Positions 23,641-36,553 of a stretch of 64,000 bases of DNA are shown in pieces. Positions within the stretch are counted from its first letter, which is position 1; the number at the start of each line of letters is the position of its first letter. The stretch is from Delphinus delphis (Eukaryota; Chordata; Mammalia; Artiodactyla; Delphinidae). Both the position numbers and the translations under genes were made by a program. The notes below the pieces were generated by a model that was given only the letters and a program-made list of their open reading frames with translations, ran no database searches and was not told where the DNA came from. The stretch covers positions 17,477,958 to 17,541,957 of the forward strand of contig NC_082694.2 in the NCBI RefSeq assembly GCF_949987515.2, read 5' to 3'.

Positions 23641-25340
23641 GTTATTTTTATGATCAACTAGGCATTGTAAAGACTCCTTAGGTCAAAATATCCCCACTCT
23701 TGCTGCCTATTCCAATGATCAAACTCACTTTGTCTCTGGAGCTGGAGCTTCCTAGCTGGCATTTATCCCATCAAGTTCAGAGAGCTAATCTCAACGATGG
23801 CACCTCCACCATCATCCTCAACCTACAAAGAACAGAAGTTAGAGATGTTTTTGAGGATGTGGTGCTCCCCTTACTAATGTTCTTCTCAATGTCTTAATAA
23901 AGAGAGTGTCTGTTGAGTTTCTCCGGGGATAATGTGTATTTGTGTGTGTTCATGAGTGTGTCTGAGGGAGGCTGGTTGCAATTCACACAGCAAGGCTCTA
24001 CTCCATCATTTCTGGTTCCCTAAGCTTTTGGATTTCATCCTTCATATTTGAATAGGGAACTTGTGGCATTTCAACCTTATGGAAAGTAGGCCCTTATTGA
24101 GCCCAATTTTCAATCAACCAAAGCAATTCCTTGAGGTGTTTCCTGTTGTGTGAACTAACATAATAATTCTGCAATCCTGGGTAAGCATAGCCACATTAAT
24201 AAATTCTTAAAAATCCATTAATACTTTCCATGTTCTTTGGATTGATTCCCTTGTCATTCTTTCCCACACATATTCCACAGGTTTTTACTGAAATGAATTA
24301 GTAATATCTCGCAACTTTTTGGAGTATAAGCTATTTCATGCCAGGTTAGGCTTGGCACACATCCTTCTGGAGCATGTTAAGATCTCATTGTAGTTACAAG
24401 ACTAGAAGCAATAAAGAGTTGTTGGATTGTGTCCTTAGAAGAATAGACATCCCTTTGCTAACTTAAGTGATATTATTACATGGTTGGCAATTTAGGATGA
24501 CCTCAGAGACGAGAGTGCAAGTTGCTAAACTGACAGTGATATCTCAGAGAGACTTGTGTATTCAGAATTTTCAACTTCATCTCAGTATACTCAGATGCCC
24601 CTGTTCTAAGCTTCTGGATCTCACTCATTTTTAAAATATGCTCTTATTTTCATATAAGAAGCATAGCAAAGTTGTGAATTCAACTTCCATTATAACTTTG
24701 CCAAGAGCAAAATTACCCTTGGGCCCTGTTTCATATAGGTTGGGCCTACTACTAAAAGAACTAAGATATTAGGGCCATGATTTGAACTGAGAGCTCAAAG
24801 TCCTGAACTTAGAATTGTTTTCTTCTTTAATCTCTCTAGTGCATTCAGAAATAACAATCCTTCCTCAGTCCTTGCAGTATTCATTACTGCCATAGATTAA
24901 CCTACACAAGCCACTTGGTCTGCCCAGGTACTTCCTTTTTAATAAACACTTGATTTCAATTAACCACAGGTGATTTTCCAGTTAGTCATGATACCATTGC
25001 ATGGCATGTCATTATAAAACACAATTTCCCATTGCATTCAAGACCAAAAATTATAGCTAAACTAATCATATAACTCTCTTTTTTAGTTTGTTTCCTCCAA
25101 CCATTCCTGATATCAAGTGTGTATCAGCAATATAGTAAAAACTGTTTATATCCTGTCCATACTTTTCAGGCTTTTCCACTGTAGTGGATTTGACTTCCAG
25201 TTGCTTGAGGCCTTTCTCTAGAGGCCAGAAATCTCTCTACCTACGAGCACAGCTGGCCAGAAAGTCTGGGAAATAATTATTATTTCCTAGCACTAGCCAT
25301 CAACCAATGACAAAGAATTGGTTCATAAGTATCCTAGCTC
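23641..25340. other. Old non-coding DNA between the LTR-like copies
   Basis: No intact frame. The minus strand of 23.7-24.1 kb gives short gag-like fragments, too degraded to be sure. The rest is unassigned. Confidence 0.35.
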
Positions 25341-25530
25341 GGGCTTCCCTGGTGGCGCAGTGGCTGAGAGTCCGCCTGCCAATGCAGGGGACATGGGTTC
25401 GTGCCCCGGTCCGGGAAGATCCCTCATGCCACAGAGTGGCTGGGCCCGTTAGCCATGGCCGCTGAGCCTGCGTGTCCGGAGCCTGTGCTCCGCAACGGGA
25501 GAGGTCACAACAGTGAGAGGCCCGCGTACC

Positions 25531-25561
<31 letters not shown>
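25341..25561 (+). mobile_element. CHR SINE (short form), long A tail
   Basis: Starts GGGCTTCCCTGGTGGCGCAG with box B-like GGGTTCGTGCC and a nearly pure tail of about 30 A. Target duplication ATCCTAGCT at 25331-25339 and 25562-25570. The pure long tail and low divergence suggest a relatively recent insertion. Confidence 0.95.
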
Positions 25562-25565
<4 letters not shown>

Positions 25566-26589
25566 TAGCTTACTTGTCTCTTTGCTGAGATAAAGCTGAA
25601 GCATGTATTTTACAGCGATTCCCAGAGTTCCCCAGGCAGATTTAGATCCCACAGTAGTAAGTGGCTTGATAAGTAACCATTTATTGGCTTATTTCCTCCT
25701 TTGTCTTATTTTTCTACTACCCTTCTAGAATTTTCTGAGATCACCCCTAACACCCTCTATTAACATCAACTAATAGGAAGAAGGCAGGCAAACATGAAAA
25801 GTAGTTTAAATAATTTTCCCCCTCCAAAGCAAGAACATTATTTTATTTACTTTGTATAATTTTAAAAAGTGAAAATCTCTAAATCCATGGCCCCTGGCTT
25901 TTCTGCTTTCCTGCAGGAGGAATTAGACAACAAGCTTGGATGATAAAGCTGGGTTACAAGTATGAATATATAGGTTAAGTTTAAATTCACTACAGAAGTA
26001 AAACAAAAATAGTGTCCCCAGAGCACTTTGACACTATGGGTACCCTTTGAGAAATGTAAAATAATTGTCAGAGAAGAAACAGACTTTAGAATCATCTTAA
26101 ATAACATTTGTATATGATTTATATTTAATGCATTACCTTTCTAAAACATCACCTCACTGCTAACATACACAGCTTTTAATTTAACTTGAATTCAGTTTCC
26201 TTAACTACATTTTTCCTTTCCTCCTATGTAAAATTACTTCAAGGAAAATAATGTTTCATTTAGTCAAGTACCTAAAATAACTTTACCTAATCAAACCAAA
26301 TATTTTCTTAAGAAAGATTACCATTGAGCTTGCTTAATTACAGAAATGATTGTAATTATCCACATATCTACCACTGCATGAACAAACACACAAATATGGT
26401 GAATGAAAAATTAAATAAATACTTTTTGTTAATATGTATGCTAGATTATTAATATAGAAAATTAATATAGATTATTAATATAGAAATTAACACAACTTAT
26501 TTCCTGATATGGTTTCCAAATCAGGGTATCTGTAAACACCCTGGACCTACTGAATCTGATTATCTGGTGTAAAATAATTAGGCAACTGC

Positions 26590-27255
26590 CAAGTTAGGGA
26601 ACACAGCCCATATAGACTGCTTTCCCTTACAACTCCAGCAGCAAGTTCAGGCAGTACCCAAATGACCCTCAATTTCTATAATTCACTAGAAGGACTCAGA
26701 GAACTCACTGAAAGTTGTTATATTCACAGTATGGTTTATTAAAAGGAAAGGATCTGTATTAAAATCAGCTGAGGGAAGAATGTACTGGACACAACACAGA
26801 AGAGTTTCAAACATGAAGCTTCCAGATGTCCTTTCCCTATGGAATTACAGACAGCATTAATGACTACTGGTAATGATGTGGGAGAATACACATAAAGTAT
26901 TGTCAACCAGGGAAGTTCACCTGAATCTTGGTGTCCAGAGCCTATATTGAAGCTCTATCAGATAGGCATGCTTGATTATCCATGTGCCTGATCTCAGTTT
27001 CCAGATGCTCAGGATGTCGAGATGATACCATATGACCCAAAGTCCTTACCCTAAACCACATTTTCCCTGTAGCTTATAGCCCCCACCTTTAATGACATTA
27101 TTAATGTCTGACTGGCTCAAGGCCCACATACAAAGAAAGACTCCTATCAGCATGACATTCCAAGAGCTCCCAGAAGCCAAGGGCAAAGGCTAGACCTCTC
27201 TGGGCAAGGTTAAATTTTGACTACCCATGAAGATTTCGGATGGGACTATAAAGTT
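26590..27255 (-). repeat. LTR-like repeat, right copy
   Basis: Aligns by eye with the copy at 23.0-23.6 kb: CACTAGAAGGACTCAGAGAA, GTTATATTCACAGTATGGTT then TATTAAAAGG, CCAGGGAAGTTCACCTGAAT, GATCTCAGTTTCCAGATGCT, and ACTCCTATCAGCATGACATT then CCAAGAGCTCCCAG. The reversed polyadenylation signal places the element on the minus strand. Confidence 0.65.
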
Positions 27256-28265
27256 CCCCAAGTTATTTGGATGCAGTTTATTTAGCACTGGTTGGTAAAT
27301 TGGCTTTTTTGGAACACTGCCTCAAATTACACATCTTCCCTGCCCCACCACAATCTGAGCTTCAGTACAATTTCCTAAAGAAAATAATATTTGATGGCAT
27401 AAAAGTAAATTTGAAAACTGTCCCTTCTAGTCTTCTCATTAATACTTAATTACAATCATTTAAATTACTGACATGTTGATACTTTAAAAAATGCAGGGGA
27501 AATAAGGAAAATGGGAAACATGCACAAATGTGCATTTTTAAAAGGAAATACTGCTAATTAAGCCATCTGGAATATTGTCTTATACATAGTAATTATTGAA
27601 AAATTCCCATATCATATTGGTTTTCAAAAAAGAAAGGGATAATTTAAATTCAAAAACATGCTGATATTTGGATAAATTATGTCTTTATTCTAAAGGAAAA
27701 CCCATGTTAGAACTGGTGATAGAAATTGTCCAGTCCAATGACAAAATGATTAAATTAGAACCTGTAGCTGTGGAGTGACTTTCCTAAATCATATTTTCAA
27801 TTGGGATTGCATGTAACAGAAACCTCAGTGTACTGGCTTAAGCAAGGTAAGGTTGACTTCTCATGTGTAAAGAACTCCAGAGGCAGAGTCAAAACCTTGA
27901 GTGAGTGCTCAAGGAAGCTATTAAGGATATAGAGCCCAGCTAGCTTCCTGATCCATGATCCTTAGCATGTGGCTTTTTCACCTGTGCTCTTATGCTGGCT
28001 TCTTCTACTTGAGACATTATATCCACCTTCCAGGGGACATATAGTGAGCAAAAGAGAAATACAAAAGACTGAGCCTGACACTTTCCAGTGTAATTTGACT
28101 TACATTAGGTTGGGCAAAACTGTGTGCTATGACCCTTATATAATGGAGTATTGAGAAGTAAGTACTCTAATTGGGCACATAATAAATAGAATCTCCAAAA
28201 AACTGGGGTTCTGTTAGTAAGACAGAAAGAGAGATTGGATATTGGATATATCTGTGTTTTCTGCA
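27256..28265. other. Non-coding DNA, no recognised gene
   Basis: An open frame at 27969-28154 starts with a hydrophobic, signal-like stretch. However, the surrounding text (27790-28050, GTAACAGAAACCTCAGTGTA and similar) looks like an old interspersed repeat, so it is not called as a gene. Confidence 0.45.
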
Positions 28266-28267
28266 TG

Positions 28268-28650
28268 CTTCTTCAACAGATATTTATTAAGCATCCATTT
28301 GTCCTAGGCTCAGATTCTAAAGTGTTAAACAACACCACCATAGCCCTTAGTCCCTAATCTCATAGAATTTAGGATAATGAGGAAAACCAAAAGCAAAACA
28401 GTAAGCTAACAAGTGTTCACACATATATGATTGTGATTTGTAATACATGTTTTATAAGAAAAATATGCTATGAAAAGGAGCATTGGAGCAGTTGGTAAGG
28501 CATGATCCACTTTGGGTTGTGTGATCAAGAAAGGCATTTTTAAAGGGATGGTGTTGCAGCTGAGACTTGAAGGAGAAGGATCAGCTTTATGGAGGGAGGG
28601 AAGAGAGGTCTAAAAAGGGAGAACAGAATGTATGAAGGTGCTGAGTTCCA
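28268..28650 (-). repeat. L2-like LINE 3' end (antisense)
   Basis: Begins CAACAGATATTTATTAAGCA, the antisense L2 terminus, and continues with L2-like text GTTGCAGCTGAGACTTGAAG and GTATGAAGGTGCTGAG. Degraded and non-coding. Confidence 0.6.
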
Positions 28651-28870
28651 AGGGAATGAAATATTCAAGAAAATGAGCATAGGTCAGTGTGGCTGGAGTA
28701 TGATGAAGGAGAGAAAGAAGCTGTGAAAGAAGTGAAGACAAATATTTGATTTCTTTTTACTGTGATTCTTCTTCTTCCTCTTTAAAGTAGGTAGATTCTG
28801 AGATACCTGATGCCTTGGAGAAAATGATAAAGCAGACATATAGAGAATAAGTTTTAGTGTCAAAAGTCTT

Positions 28871-29097
28871 GGGATTGACATATATACACTACTGATACTA
28901 TGTATAAAGTAGATAACTAATGAGAACCTACTGAATAGCACATGGAACTCTACTCGATGCTTTGTGGTGACCTAAATGGGAAGGAAATCTAAAAAAAAGG
29001 GGATATATGTGTACATATAGCCGATTCACTGTGCTGTACAGTAGAAACTAACACAACATTGTAAAGCAACTATACTCCAATAAAAATTAATTTTAAA
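28871..29097 (+). repeat. 5'-truncated L1 3' end
   Basis: CTATGTATAAAGTAGATAAC, AATAGCACATGGAACTCTAC, GCTGTACAGTAGAAACTAAC and ACTCCAATAAAAATTAATTT are the terminal L1 3' UTR, about 225 bp long. Confidence 0.87.
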
Positions 29098-32020
29098 AAA
29101 TAGCACAGGTAAACAAATAAAAAGCCCTCTCTTATGATTGAGGCAAAAAAAAAAAAAAAAGCCAAGGCTGCAAGGTGATGAATATCTTGGTAGATGAGAA
29201 CAATCCTCTCACCTTGGACAGTAGAAGTTTTTCCCAGTAAGAGGTGAAAGAGAAAACAAAAAGAAAAAAAGAGGGAGAGAGATCTGTGGGGCTCAGACTG
29301 GAAATGCCATATCTGCAGAGGTCGCATGAGGAGGAACATCCGGGGTCAACAGCCAGAGGTTGTCCATGTGCCATTGTGGCCATGAGGTAACCACAGCCAC
29401 ACTCCCAGAGCTATGCCAGATTTAAATTAGCACCTGTTGTTTGTCCATCTAAGCTCCATCTGAGAACGCGGGTAGCAGGGTTTATGCTCACCATCTTTAT
29501 CCTTGTCATCTAGCAGGGCTCTTTCCTTCATTGTAGTAAATGTTGCTCTTTGATTACCCAGAAGTAATATCTACTTATGCTCTCTGGCTTTGCTCTACAG
29601 AAAAGGCTCTGTTCTTTATACTGAGAACACAGCAGCTAAAACATGGCCTCTTTTGTCTTTCATAGGCCAGTGACAAGAAGGACAGTCACCCGAAAAAAAA
29701 AAAAAGAAAGAAAAATAGTGAGAAGTTCTATAATTACTTACATCATTTAACATAATTGGGTTTTCTTTAAAGACAAACTTTTTATTCATTCAATACATGA
29801 TTATTTAGAGTTTACTGTTAAGACAGTGAACCAACCATCCAGGAAAACTTACATCTTGAGCAGGTATTTTTAGCATGCATTGAATTTCTTTACTTGTATC
29901 TTATTTCCTGTCAACTCTTGGCTAACAATTGCCAGGAGTTTTATTCCTAACTCTAGCCAGCTTCCCTAGCTCCAACGCTCAGTGTTTCTGATGTTGTTCC
30001 TCTATGTTGACCCTTATGCCATTAACATCTCTACAGGTTATATATCTTCTCTTTTGGTAGGTTCTAGAAATCCTGTCTTTCAATACTTCATGTCTGTGTC
30101 TGCAGGGCAAGACAGTCTATTGATTTGTGGGGGAGGGGAGGGCATCACATACAACTACAGCTGATGTTTATACCACTTTGTGTAGTACCAAACAGAGGAT
30201 TTTGGCATAACAATCTCTTTAATCACTTGTTATTCTTGTCACCATTTTATCAGCATCTGTCAGGCAGGGACACATGCTGTCTCTGTTTTGTATGACATGA
30301 CTGTTCCGGGTTTCTAGCAAAGATGCCACAATCCCCACAAGCAAGCACTTCACATTGATAGGATGCTTGGTGCTCAGACCTGCTCATCAACCTTTCATGA
30401 ATTACAAACATTTTAAGTTTGACTCACATTTTATTTTTAACATGATTTCAAAATGCCTTGAGAACCCTCAGCATGATAAAATCCTATCAGAGTTAGAGTT
30501 GCTTTTGTTGCAATTCTGAACAATCAAATGTGTGGAGTCACCCTTGAGTGACTGTGATAACCATGGCATTTCTAAAGAAAATGTTGAAGCTCTTAATAAA
30601 TGATGGCTTAGAGGCTAGATGCATCAGCAATTCCATATACATATGTGGCTATGTATATGGAATACATTTTAAAAAGCAGAGTTTCAATACAAAATCTTTT
30701 GAAGTCAGACATACTTTAGTCTCTGTATATTACTATTTGGTATTTAACCTTACCTTCTCATTTGAAGCAGAAAAAGTATTTGATAGAGTTTATTTCTTTG
30801 AAATTTCAATTATTTTCAAAATAGAAGTCTGTAATTTTAGTTGTGCTTTGGCTCAAGGGAAATCTAAATATTAATCATATGAGCTATGTTATTGGTCCCA
30901 TGGGTTTTATTCTTGAGAATAAACTGCTATAGAAATGGAAAAAGGGCAAGAAGAGGAGGAGGCACCAGGGAGTAGTAGAAAATGCACTGGTCTAGGTTAA
31001 GGAATCCTATCCTAAGTCCTACTGATAGCATTCACTTATGTCTGTTTTCTTATTTTTTAGTAATAGTAAATGATAATTTCCTCTCCATGACTTAATTATA
31101 ACCTTTCTATTGTCTGCAAACCAACAAAAAGTGTATGTTATAACACACATAATAAATATTATGCCCATGGAATAAATCATTATTATTATTACTTGGTGAA
31201 CATTTATTAAACACACTCAAATTGGCATATTAACCAACTAAAGCCCACATTCAAGTTTTATTTATTTCTTAATAACCTAAAAAATTCAAGTTAAGAAAAA
31301 TTATATTTTATCCAGGTATCCATTCATTGCATATGCTGTAAGATAATGCTTAAATTTGAACTTCATCATTGTCTGTGGCATATATTTGTTCTTGTTCTAC
31401 AGCAATTCACTAATTCACTCCGTCTCTCCTTACAAACAGTACTGATTTAGTTTGAATGGCCACATCCTTGACCTAAAAGGTCGTATCAGAATGGGTCCAA
31501 GCTAATGATCGAAACACTAGTTCACCTGTGGTAGTGATTGGCTAATGACTATGCCCAGCTCTGAAGGGTGGGGGAGAGAAGGAGGGAGAGAGAGATTGAT
31601 TACATAACAGCAAGGCAACAAATCAAACCCTTGACTTCTAATCATTGCAAAGCTTCCTAAGTAACAGAAAATGACCTTCAGATGTATGCTAATATTAGCT
31701 ATGTTTTCTGTTCCTTGTGGCTGAAAGTATCTGTTATTAGAGGTATTCTGATCCCCCTGCCTTTTGGTCAAATTGTGGTATTATACTCCTGGATCCCCTG
31801 GGCTTATGACTATTCAATGGCCACCTGTGACTGGAACAGTGGCACAATGACTGGAAACTTTGGGGATGATTACTACTCCATTAGCCTGGTTTCCTGAGTG
31901 ACTATGGTAAACAGAATATTATCATCTAGCATGACTAAGATATGTCTTTGTTACTGTAAGCCACATATATTTTGGGTTTTGTTACTATAGTATAAACTAG
32001 CCTGATCTGATAAAATATCA
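29098..32020. other. Non-coding DNA, no recognised gene
   Basis: Holds poly-A runs (29146-29160, 29693-29704) and unique-looking sequence. The longest frame, 30548-30874 (108 codons), has no recognised domain and average composition, so it is probably chance. Confidence 0.45.
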
Positions 32021-32024
32021 CTAT

Positions 32025-32488
32025 TATGGGGTGATAAGTGACCTCTGAAAAGATATGTTGAAGTCCTAACCCCCATACCTCACTCAGGATTTGACCTTAC
32101 TTGGAAATAGAATCATTTCAAATTAATTTAAGTTGAAGTCACACTGGAGCAGGGTGGACCCCTAATTCAATATGACTGGTGTAATAAGAATAGGAGAATT
32201 TGCACACAGACACAGAGGGAGGATGCCTTGTAATGACAGAAGCAGAGATTGAATTATTGCAAACACAAGCTAAGGAGCGCAAAGGATTGCCAAAAACAAA
32301 CAAACATTTACCAGAAATTAGAAATATGCAATGAAGGATTCTCCCCAACAGGTTTCAGAGGGAGCATAGCTTTGTTATTACCTTGATTTTGAACTTTTGG
32401 CCTCCAGAACTATTTAGACAATACATTTTTGTTGTTTGAAGCCACCTAGTTTGTGATACTTTGTTATGAAAGCCTTAGGAAACTAATA
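32025..32488 (+). mobile_element. MLT1-like MaLR LTR
   Basis: A second MaLR solo LTR, on the plus strand. It shows GATATGTTGAAGTCCTAACC, CCTAATTCAATATGACTGGT, TTGGCCTCCAGAACTATTTA, TTGTTGTTTGAAGCCACCTA and AAGCCTTAGGAAACTAATA. A four-base CTAT on each side could be the target duplication. It is diverged and lacks internal sequence. Confidence 0.78.
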
Positions 32489-32519
32489 CTATCAAGTAAG
32501 GCAGTGCTATCGCTATCCT

Positions 32520-34175
32520 TGTTTTTGTTGATTTTGTTGTTATTGTGTTATTTGCATTGAATGTATAGATCAAGTTAGAAAGAACTGACATCTTGACAAT
32601 ATTGAGTCTTCTGCTCTATGAACATGGAATGCCTTTCCATTTATTTAGTTCTTCTTTCATTTCATTCACCAAAGTTTTTAAATTTTCCTTATACAGATCT
32701 TGTACTTTCTTTGTTAGCTTTATACTTAAGCATTTTTTGTGATAATGTAAGTGGTATTGTGCTTTTAATTTCAACATCCACTTGTTCATTGTTGTAACCT
32801 TGCTATGATCACTTTTTAGTTCCAGAAGTTTTTTGGCAAAAAATTTTAGATTTTCTACATAGATAATTATTCCAACTGCAAACAGAGAGAGTTTTATTCT
32901 TTCTTTCTCAATCTGCACATTTTTCATTTCCTTTTCTTGTCTTATTATATTAGCTAGAACTTCTGGTATGATGTTGAAAAGGAGAGGTAGGAGAGGACAT
33001 CCTTGCCATTTTCCTGATCTTAATGGGAAATCTGCAAGTTTCTTACTACTAAGTATGATGTTTGCTGTAAGGTTTTTGTAGATATTATTTATTCTGCTTG
33101 AAGAAATTTCCTTCTATTCCCAGTTTACTGAGAATTTTTATCACAAATAGGTGTTGGATTTTGCAAAATTCTTTATCTGTATCTATTGATATAATCATGT
33201 GATTTTTCTATTTTTGTTTGTTGAAGTGATAAACTACATTAATTAATCATTGAATATTGAAACAGCCCTGCATAACTGGGATAAATTGCACTTGGTCACA
33301 GTGTATTATTCTTTTTATACATTATTGGGCTTGTTTTGCTAATATATTTTGTTGTGGATTTTTACAGGTACATTCATGAAATATATTGATCTATAGTTTT
33401 GTTTTTTTGTAATGTTTTTGTCTGGTTTTGGTATTAAGGTAATACTGGTCTAATAGAATGAGTTAGGAAGTATTCTTTCTGCTTCTATATTCTGAAAGAT
33501 ATTACAGAGAATTAATAAAATATCTTCCTTAAATCGTTGGTAGAATTAACCAGTGAGCCTATCTGAGCATGATGCTTTCTATTTTGAAAGGTTATTAATC
33601 ATTGATTCAATTTCTTTAATAGATATAGACTTATTAAGATAATTTATTTCCTTTTGTGTATGTTTTGTAAATTGTGTTTTTGAAGAAATTGGTCCATTTC
33701 ATCTAGATTATCAAACTTGGGGACATTAAGTTATACATAGTATTATTTTATTATCCTTTTAATGCTTAGAGTATCTCTAGCAATGTCTCCTTTTTCATTT
33801 CTGATATTATTAATTTGTGCCTTCTGTCTTTTTTGTTTGTTTGTTTGTTTTTAGTTAGCCTGGCTAGAGGCTTATCAATTTTATTAATCTTTTCAAAGAA
33901 CCAGCTTTAATTTCATTGATTTTCTCTACTGATTTTCTGTTTTCAATTTCCTAATATTTATACTTCAATTATTATTATTTCTTTTTGTTCTCTTACTTTG
34001 GATTTAATTTGCTCTTCTCTTTCTAGTCCTTAGGTAGAAATTTTGGTTATTGATTTTAGATCTTTTTTTCTTTTCTAAGAGTTGTATTCAATGCTATACA
34101 TTTCTCTCTAAGCATTCCTTTTACTGCATCCCACAAATTTTCATAAATTGCATTTTTCACTTTTATTTAGTTCAA
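32520..34175 (-). pseudogene. Old antisense L1M ORF2 fragment (RT region)
   Basis: On the minus strand this reads as degraded L1 ORF2. The best stretch (32616-32927, 103 codons) includes IIIYVENLKF, the region after the catalytic aspartates, where the motif reads FAVG instead of FADD, so the active site is lost. Farther upstream in the element (33.0-34.1 kb) the text corresponds to the antisense of the RT palm and fingers and of the EN-RT linker. It has neither the 5' UTR nor a 3' UTR, and many stops. Old by divergence. Confidence 0.75.
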
Positions 34176-35214
34176 CCTACATCTCAATTCATCCAGAGCC
34201 AAGATCTATGGATACGGCCTTTCCCTGCTTCCCCAAGACTTAGGTGACTCAGCTGTGATGAAAGAGAATGATATGTAGCTACACTCCTTTTTAATTTTGG
34301 ACCCTGACAAAAGTAGGCTTCCTCTACTTAAGACTAGAATCATTACAAAATAATAAGTGTGTATAATTTACCTGGACAGAAATCAAGATTTTAGAGCTTG
34401 GCAAAACATGATGTGCTTCTATCTCCCTCCTTCATTTGTCTTGATATAGATTAATTACTTACATGACATTTTATAAAACTATTTTCCAGGCAAAGAAAAA
34501 GATTGTTACTTGGCAAATGACTAATATGCCCTCTGGTCTGAATAGGAGTTTCCTCAGCATTTCCTGGCACAGGAGAAACTAAAGATATTTAGTGCAGAAA
34601 ACAAATGATTTAACCATTTCTTAATGTTTTACAGGTCATGTATTAGAAGGGTGGATTTCTTTTCTAAATAGTGCTACAAAACAGAATCATGCAAAAAAGG
34701 TAATAGTTAATGAAATAATGCAATTTCTTCTTAGTAAAATACTGTCCTTTTGAAATAAATACCCTACTTCATATTATGTGGTGTGTTTAGATCAAGGATG
34801 AAAGAACATTCTTCAGATAAAATTAAGATATTATTGTTACATTGGGTGGGGTTTTGGTCTAGAAAGCTTCTAAGGTGTCACTGAACTTCAAAATTATATC
34901 ATTCTCTAAAAACGACTTTGTCAAAATTTTTAAGTTGGTAATCATTCAAAGTGAAAGGGACTCTGCAGGTGGAAGAGGCTTGAAAAGAGCAAAGATGGCC
35001 CTATGGAAAGAACATGATCTTTAAAATAAGATCCACCTGGCTTTGGACAAGTTTCTGTAGGTATCAAAGCTAAGGTTTCAAAATCAATAAAACTAATAAC
35101 ACCCACCATTCAAAGTTTAATAAGAGACAAAATTGCAGTTACTAAATATACATTTGTTAAATGGTAATAGAATTAAATAAATTTTCTTTTCAAATGACCA
35201 AATGTTAAGGTATT
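34176..35214. other. Non-coding DNA, no recognised gene
   Basis: Unique-looking AT-rich sequence with nothing assignable. Confidence 0.5.
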
Positions 35215-35231
35215 AAAAAGAGAAAGAATTG

Positions 35232-35421
35232 GGGCTTCCCTGGTGGCAGTGGTTGGGAGTCCACCTGCCGATGCAAGGGACACGGGTTCGTGCCCCGGTC
35301 CGGGAAGACCCCACATGCCGTGGAGCGGCTGGGCCCATGAGCCATGGCTGTTGAGCCTGCGCGTCTGGAGCCTGTGCTCCGCAACGGGAGAGGCCACAGC
35401 AGTGAGAGGCTCACATACCGC

Positions 35422-35444
<23 letters not shown>
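35232..35444 (+). mobile_element. CHR SINE (short form)
   Basis: Starts GGGCTTCCCTGGTGGCAGTG (a two-base CG loss within the usual GGCGCAG). It has box B-like GGGTTCGTGCC and a long pure A tail. Perfect 17-bp target duplication AAAAAGAGAAAGAATTG at 35215-35231 and 35445-35461, the longest here, though its leading A bases may be shared with the tail. Confidence 0.95.
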
Positions 35445-35455
<11 letters not shown>

Positions 35456-35461
35456 GAATTG

Positions 35462-36426
35462 AACAGTAGCTTTAATCCTGCTAATTAGGTGAGAGATATA
35501 TTAATGGCAATAACAAATTACCCATCCCTTTTAGGTATAGAAACTCTATTGAAACAAAGGGAAATGGATTTGTTTTTTATGTTTGTTTGTTTATTATATA
35601 TATTTGCTATTGTTCTTTCTGTTATCCCATGACAACAAATTATGTAGGAGCAATGTTATAGTAAAGACAAAACAACAAAAAATAATAATAAATAACATAT
35701 TTACAACTCTTCCTTTCAGATGGTCCATAAATACATACAGATACCACTACTCCCAAATTTTCTGAAGTTGACATCTTCATCTCAATCACATTGTAGGCCG
35801 TGGTGAATAGATCAAAGAAGTGACATCATCCTGCTCAGTACCCATGGACTGTCTAGCAGGGAACAAGAAACTCTGACCCTTTAACTCTACTTTTTCAGTT
35901 TTCTTGTTTAAAAACCTCATTGGTGTCTCTGTAACTTTATATGATACATTTTCTTTCTGACATCCCTTGGAAGTTTTGGTCTGACTTTGTATTAAACAGT
36001 TTCAACCCAGGCTTTGCAATATTCTTATCCTTAAATTTGACATCTCAAATGTCTTCTCTGACCCTGATCAGTGTATCTCAGGAATCTGGCTCCATGGGGA
36101 GCAGGGAGTCTTTCTGATTTATGGTGACATTTCTGTATAAGCAGCAGAGCTGAGATAGAATTGAAGCTTCCTCAAAATGGAGGGTTAATAATATCAGGTG
36201 ATTAAGGGAACTGGTAGTAGCAGCATAGTGTCTGGATAAAGATATGTATACACTTGAGATTGGAAAAAAAAAAAGAGATGGCTACATCTTGAACCTCTGA
36301 ATTCTTGATCTGATCTCTACTGCTGAAGCTGATTCTCCAGACAGAAGTAAAGAAGGAATATTTTATGAAAAATACTTCTCTATTGTTCTAATAGAAAAAA
36401 TCTAATGGAACTATAATTTTGGCCAT
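35462..36426. other. Non-coding DNA, no recognised gene
   Basis: AT-rich unique-looking sequence with no assignable element. Confidence 0.5.
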
Positions 36427-36439
36427 TATTGGAGGGTTT

Positions 36440-36540
36440 TTTTTTTAACATCTTTATTGGAGTATAATTGCTTTACAATGGTGTGTTAGTTTCTGCTTTA
36501 CAACAAAGTGAATCAGTTACACACATATATATATATGTTC
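36440..36540 (-). mobile_element. Very short 5'-truncated L1 (antisense)
   Basis: A T-run then AACATCTTTATTGGAGTATA and ACAATGGTGTGTTAGTTTCT: the reverse complement of the last ~100 bp of the L1-A type 3' UTR. The perfect target duplication TATTGGAGGGTTT (36427-36439 and 36541-36553) shows it is a complete, heavily truncated insertion. Confidence 0.95.
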
Positions 36541-36553
36541 TATTGGAGGGTTT

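Larger units (their letters stand above)
23000..27260 (-). mobile_element. Candidate ancient ERVL-like element (LTR-internal-LTR)
   Basis: Two diverged copies of one LTR-like sequence lie in the same orientation about 3.6 kb apart (listed separately), enclosing ~2.7 kb of old non-coding DNA plus a younger CHR SINE. Antisense reading of 23.7-24.1 kb gives short broken stretches that look loosely gag-like. No reverse transcriptase motif or primer-binding site was found, and the ends are too diverged for a clear target duplication. The alternative is two independent solo LTRs of one family. Ancient, non-functional whichever is right. Confidence 0.35.

Noticed and set aside
27969..28154. 61-codon frame with a signal-peptide-like N-terminus
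   Set aside because: Short, in repeat-like DNA, with no domain, no recognisable splice context and no homologue I can name.
30548..30874. 108-codon open frame
   Set aside because: No motif, AT-rich chance composition and no promoter or splice signal evidence.
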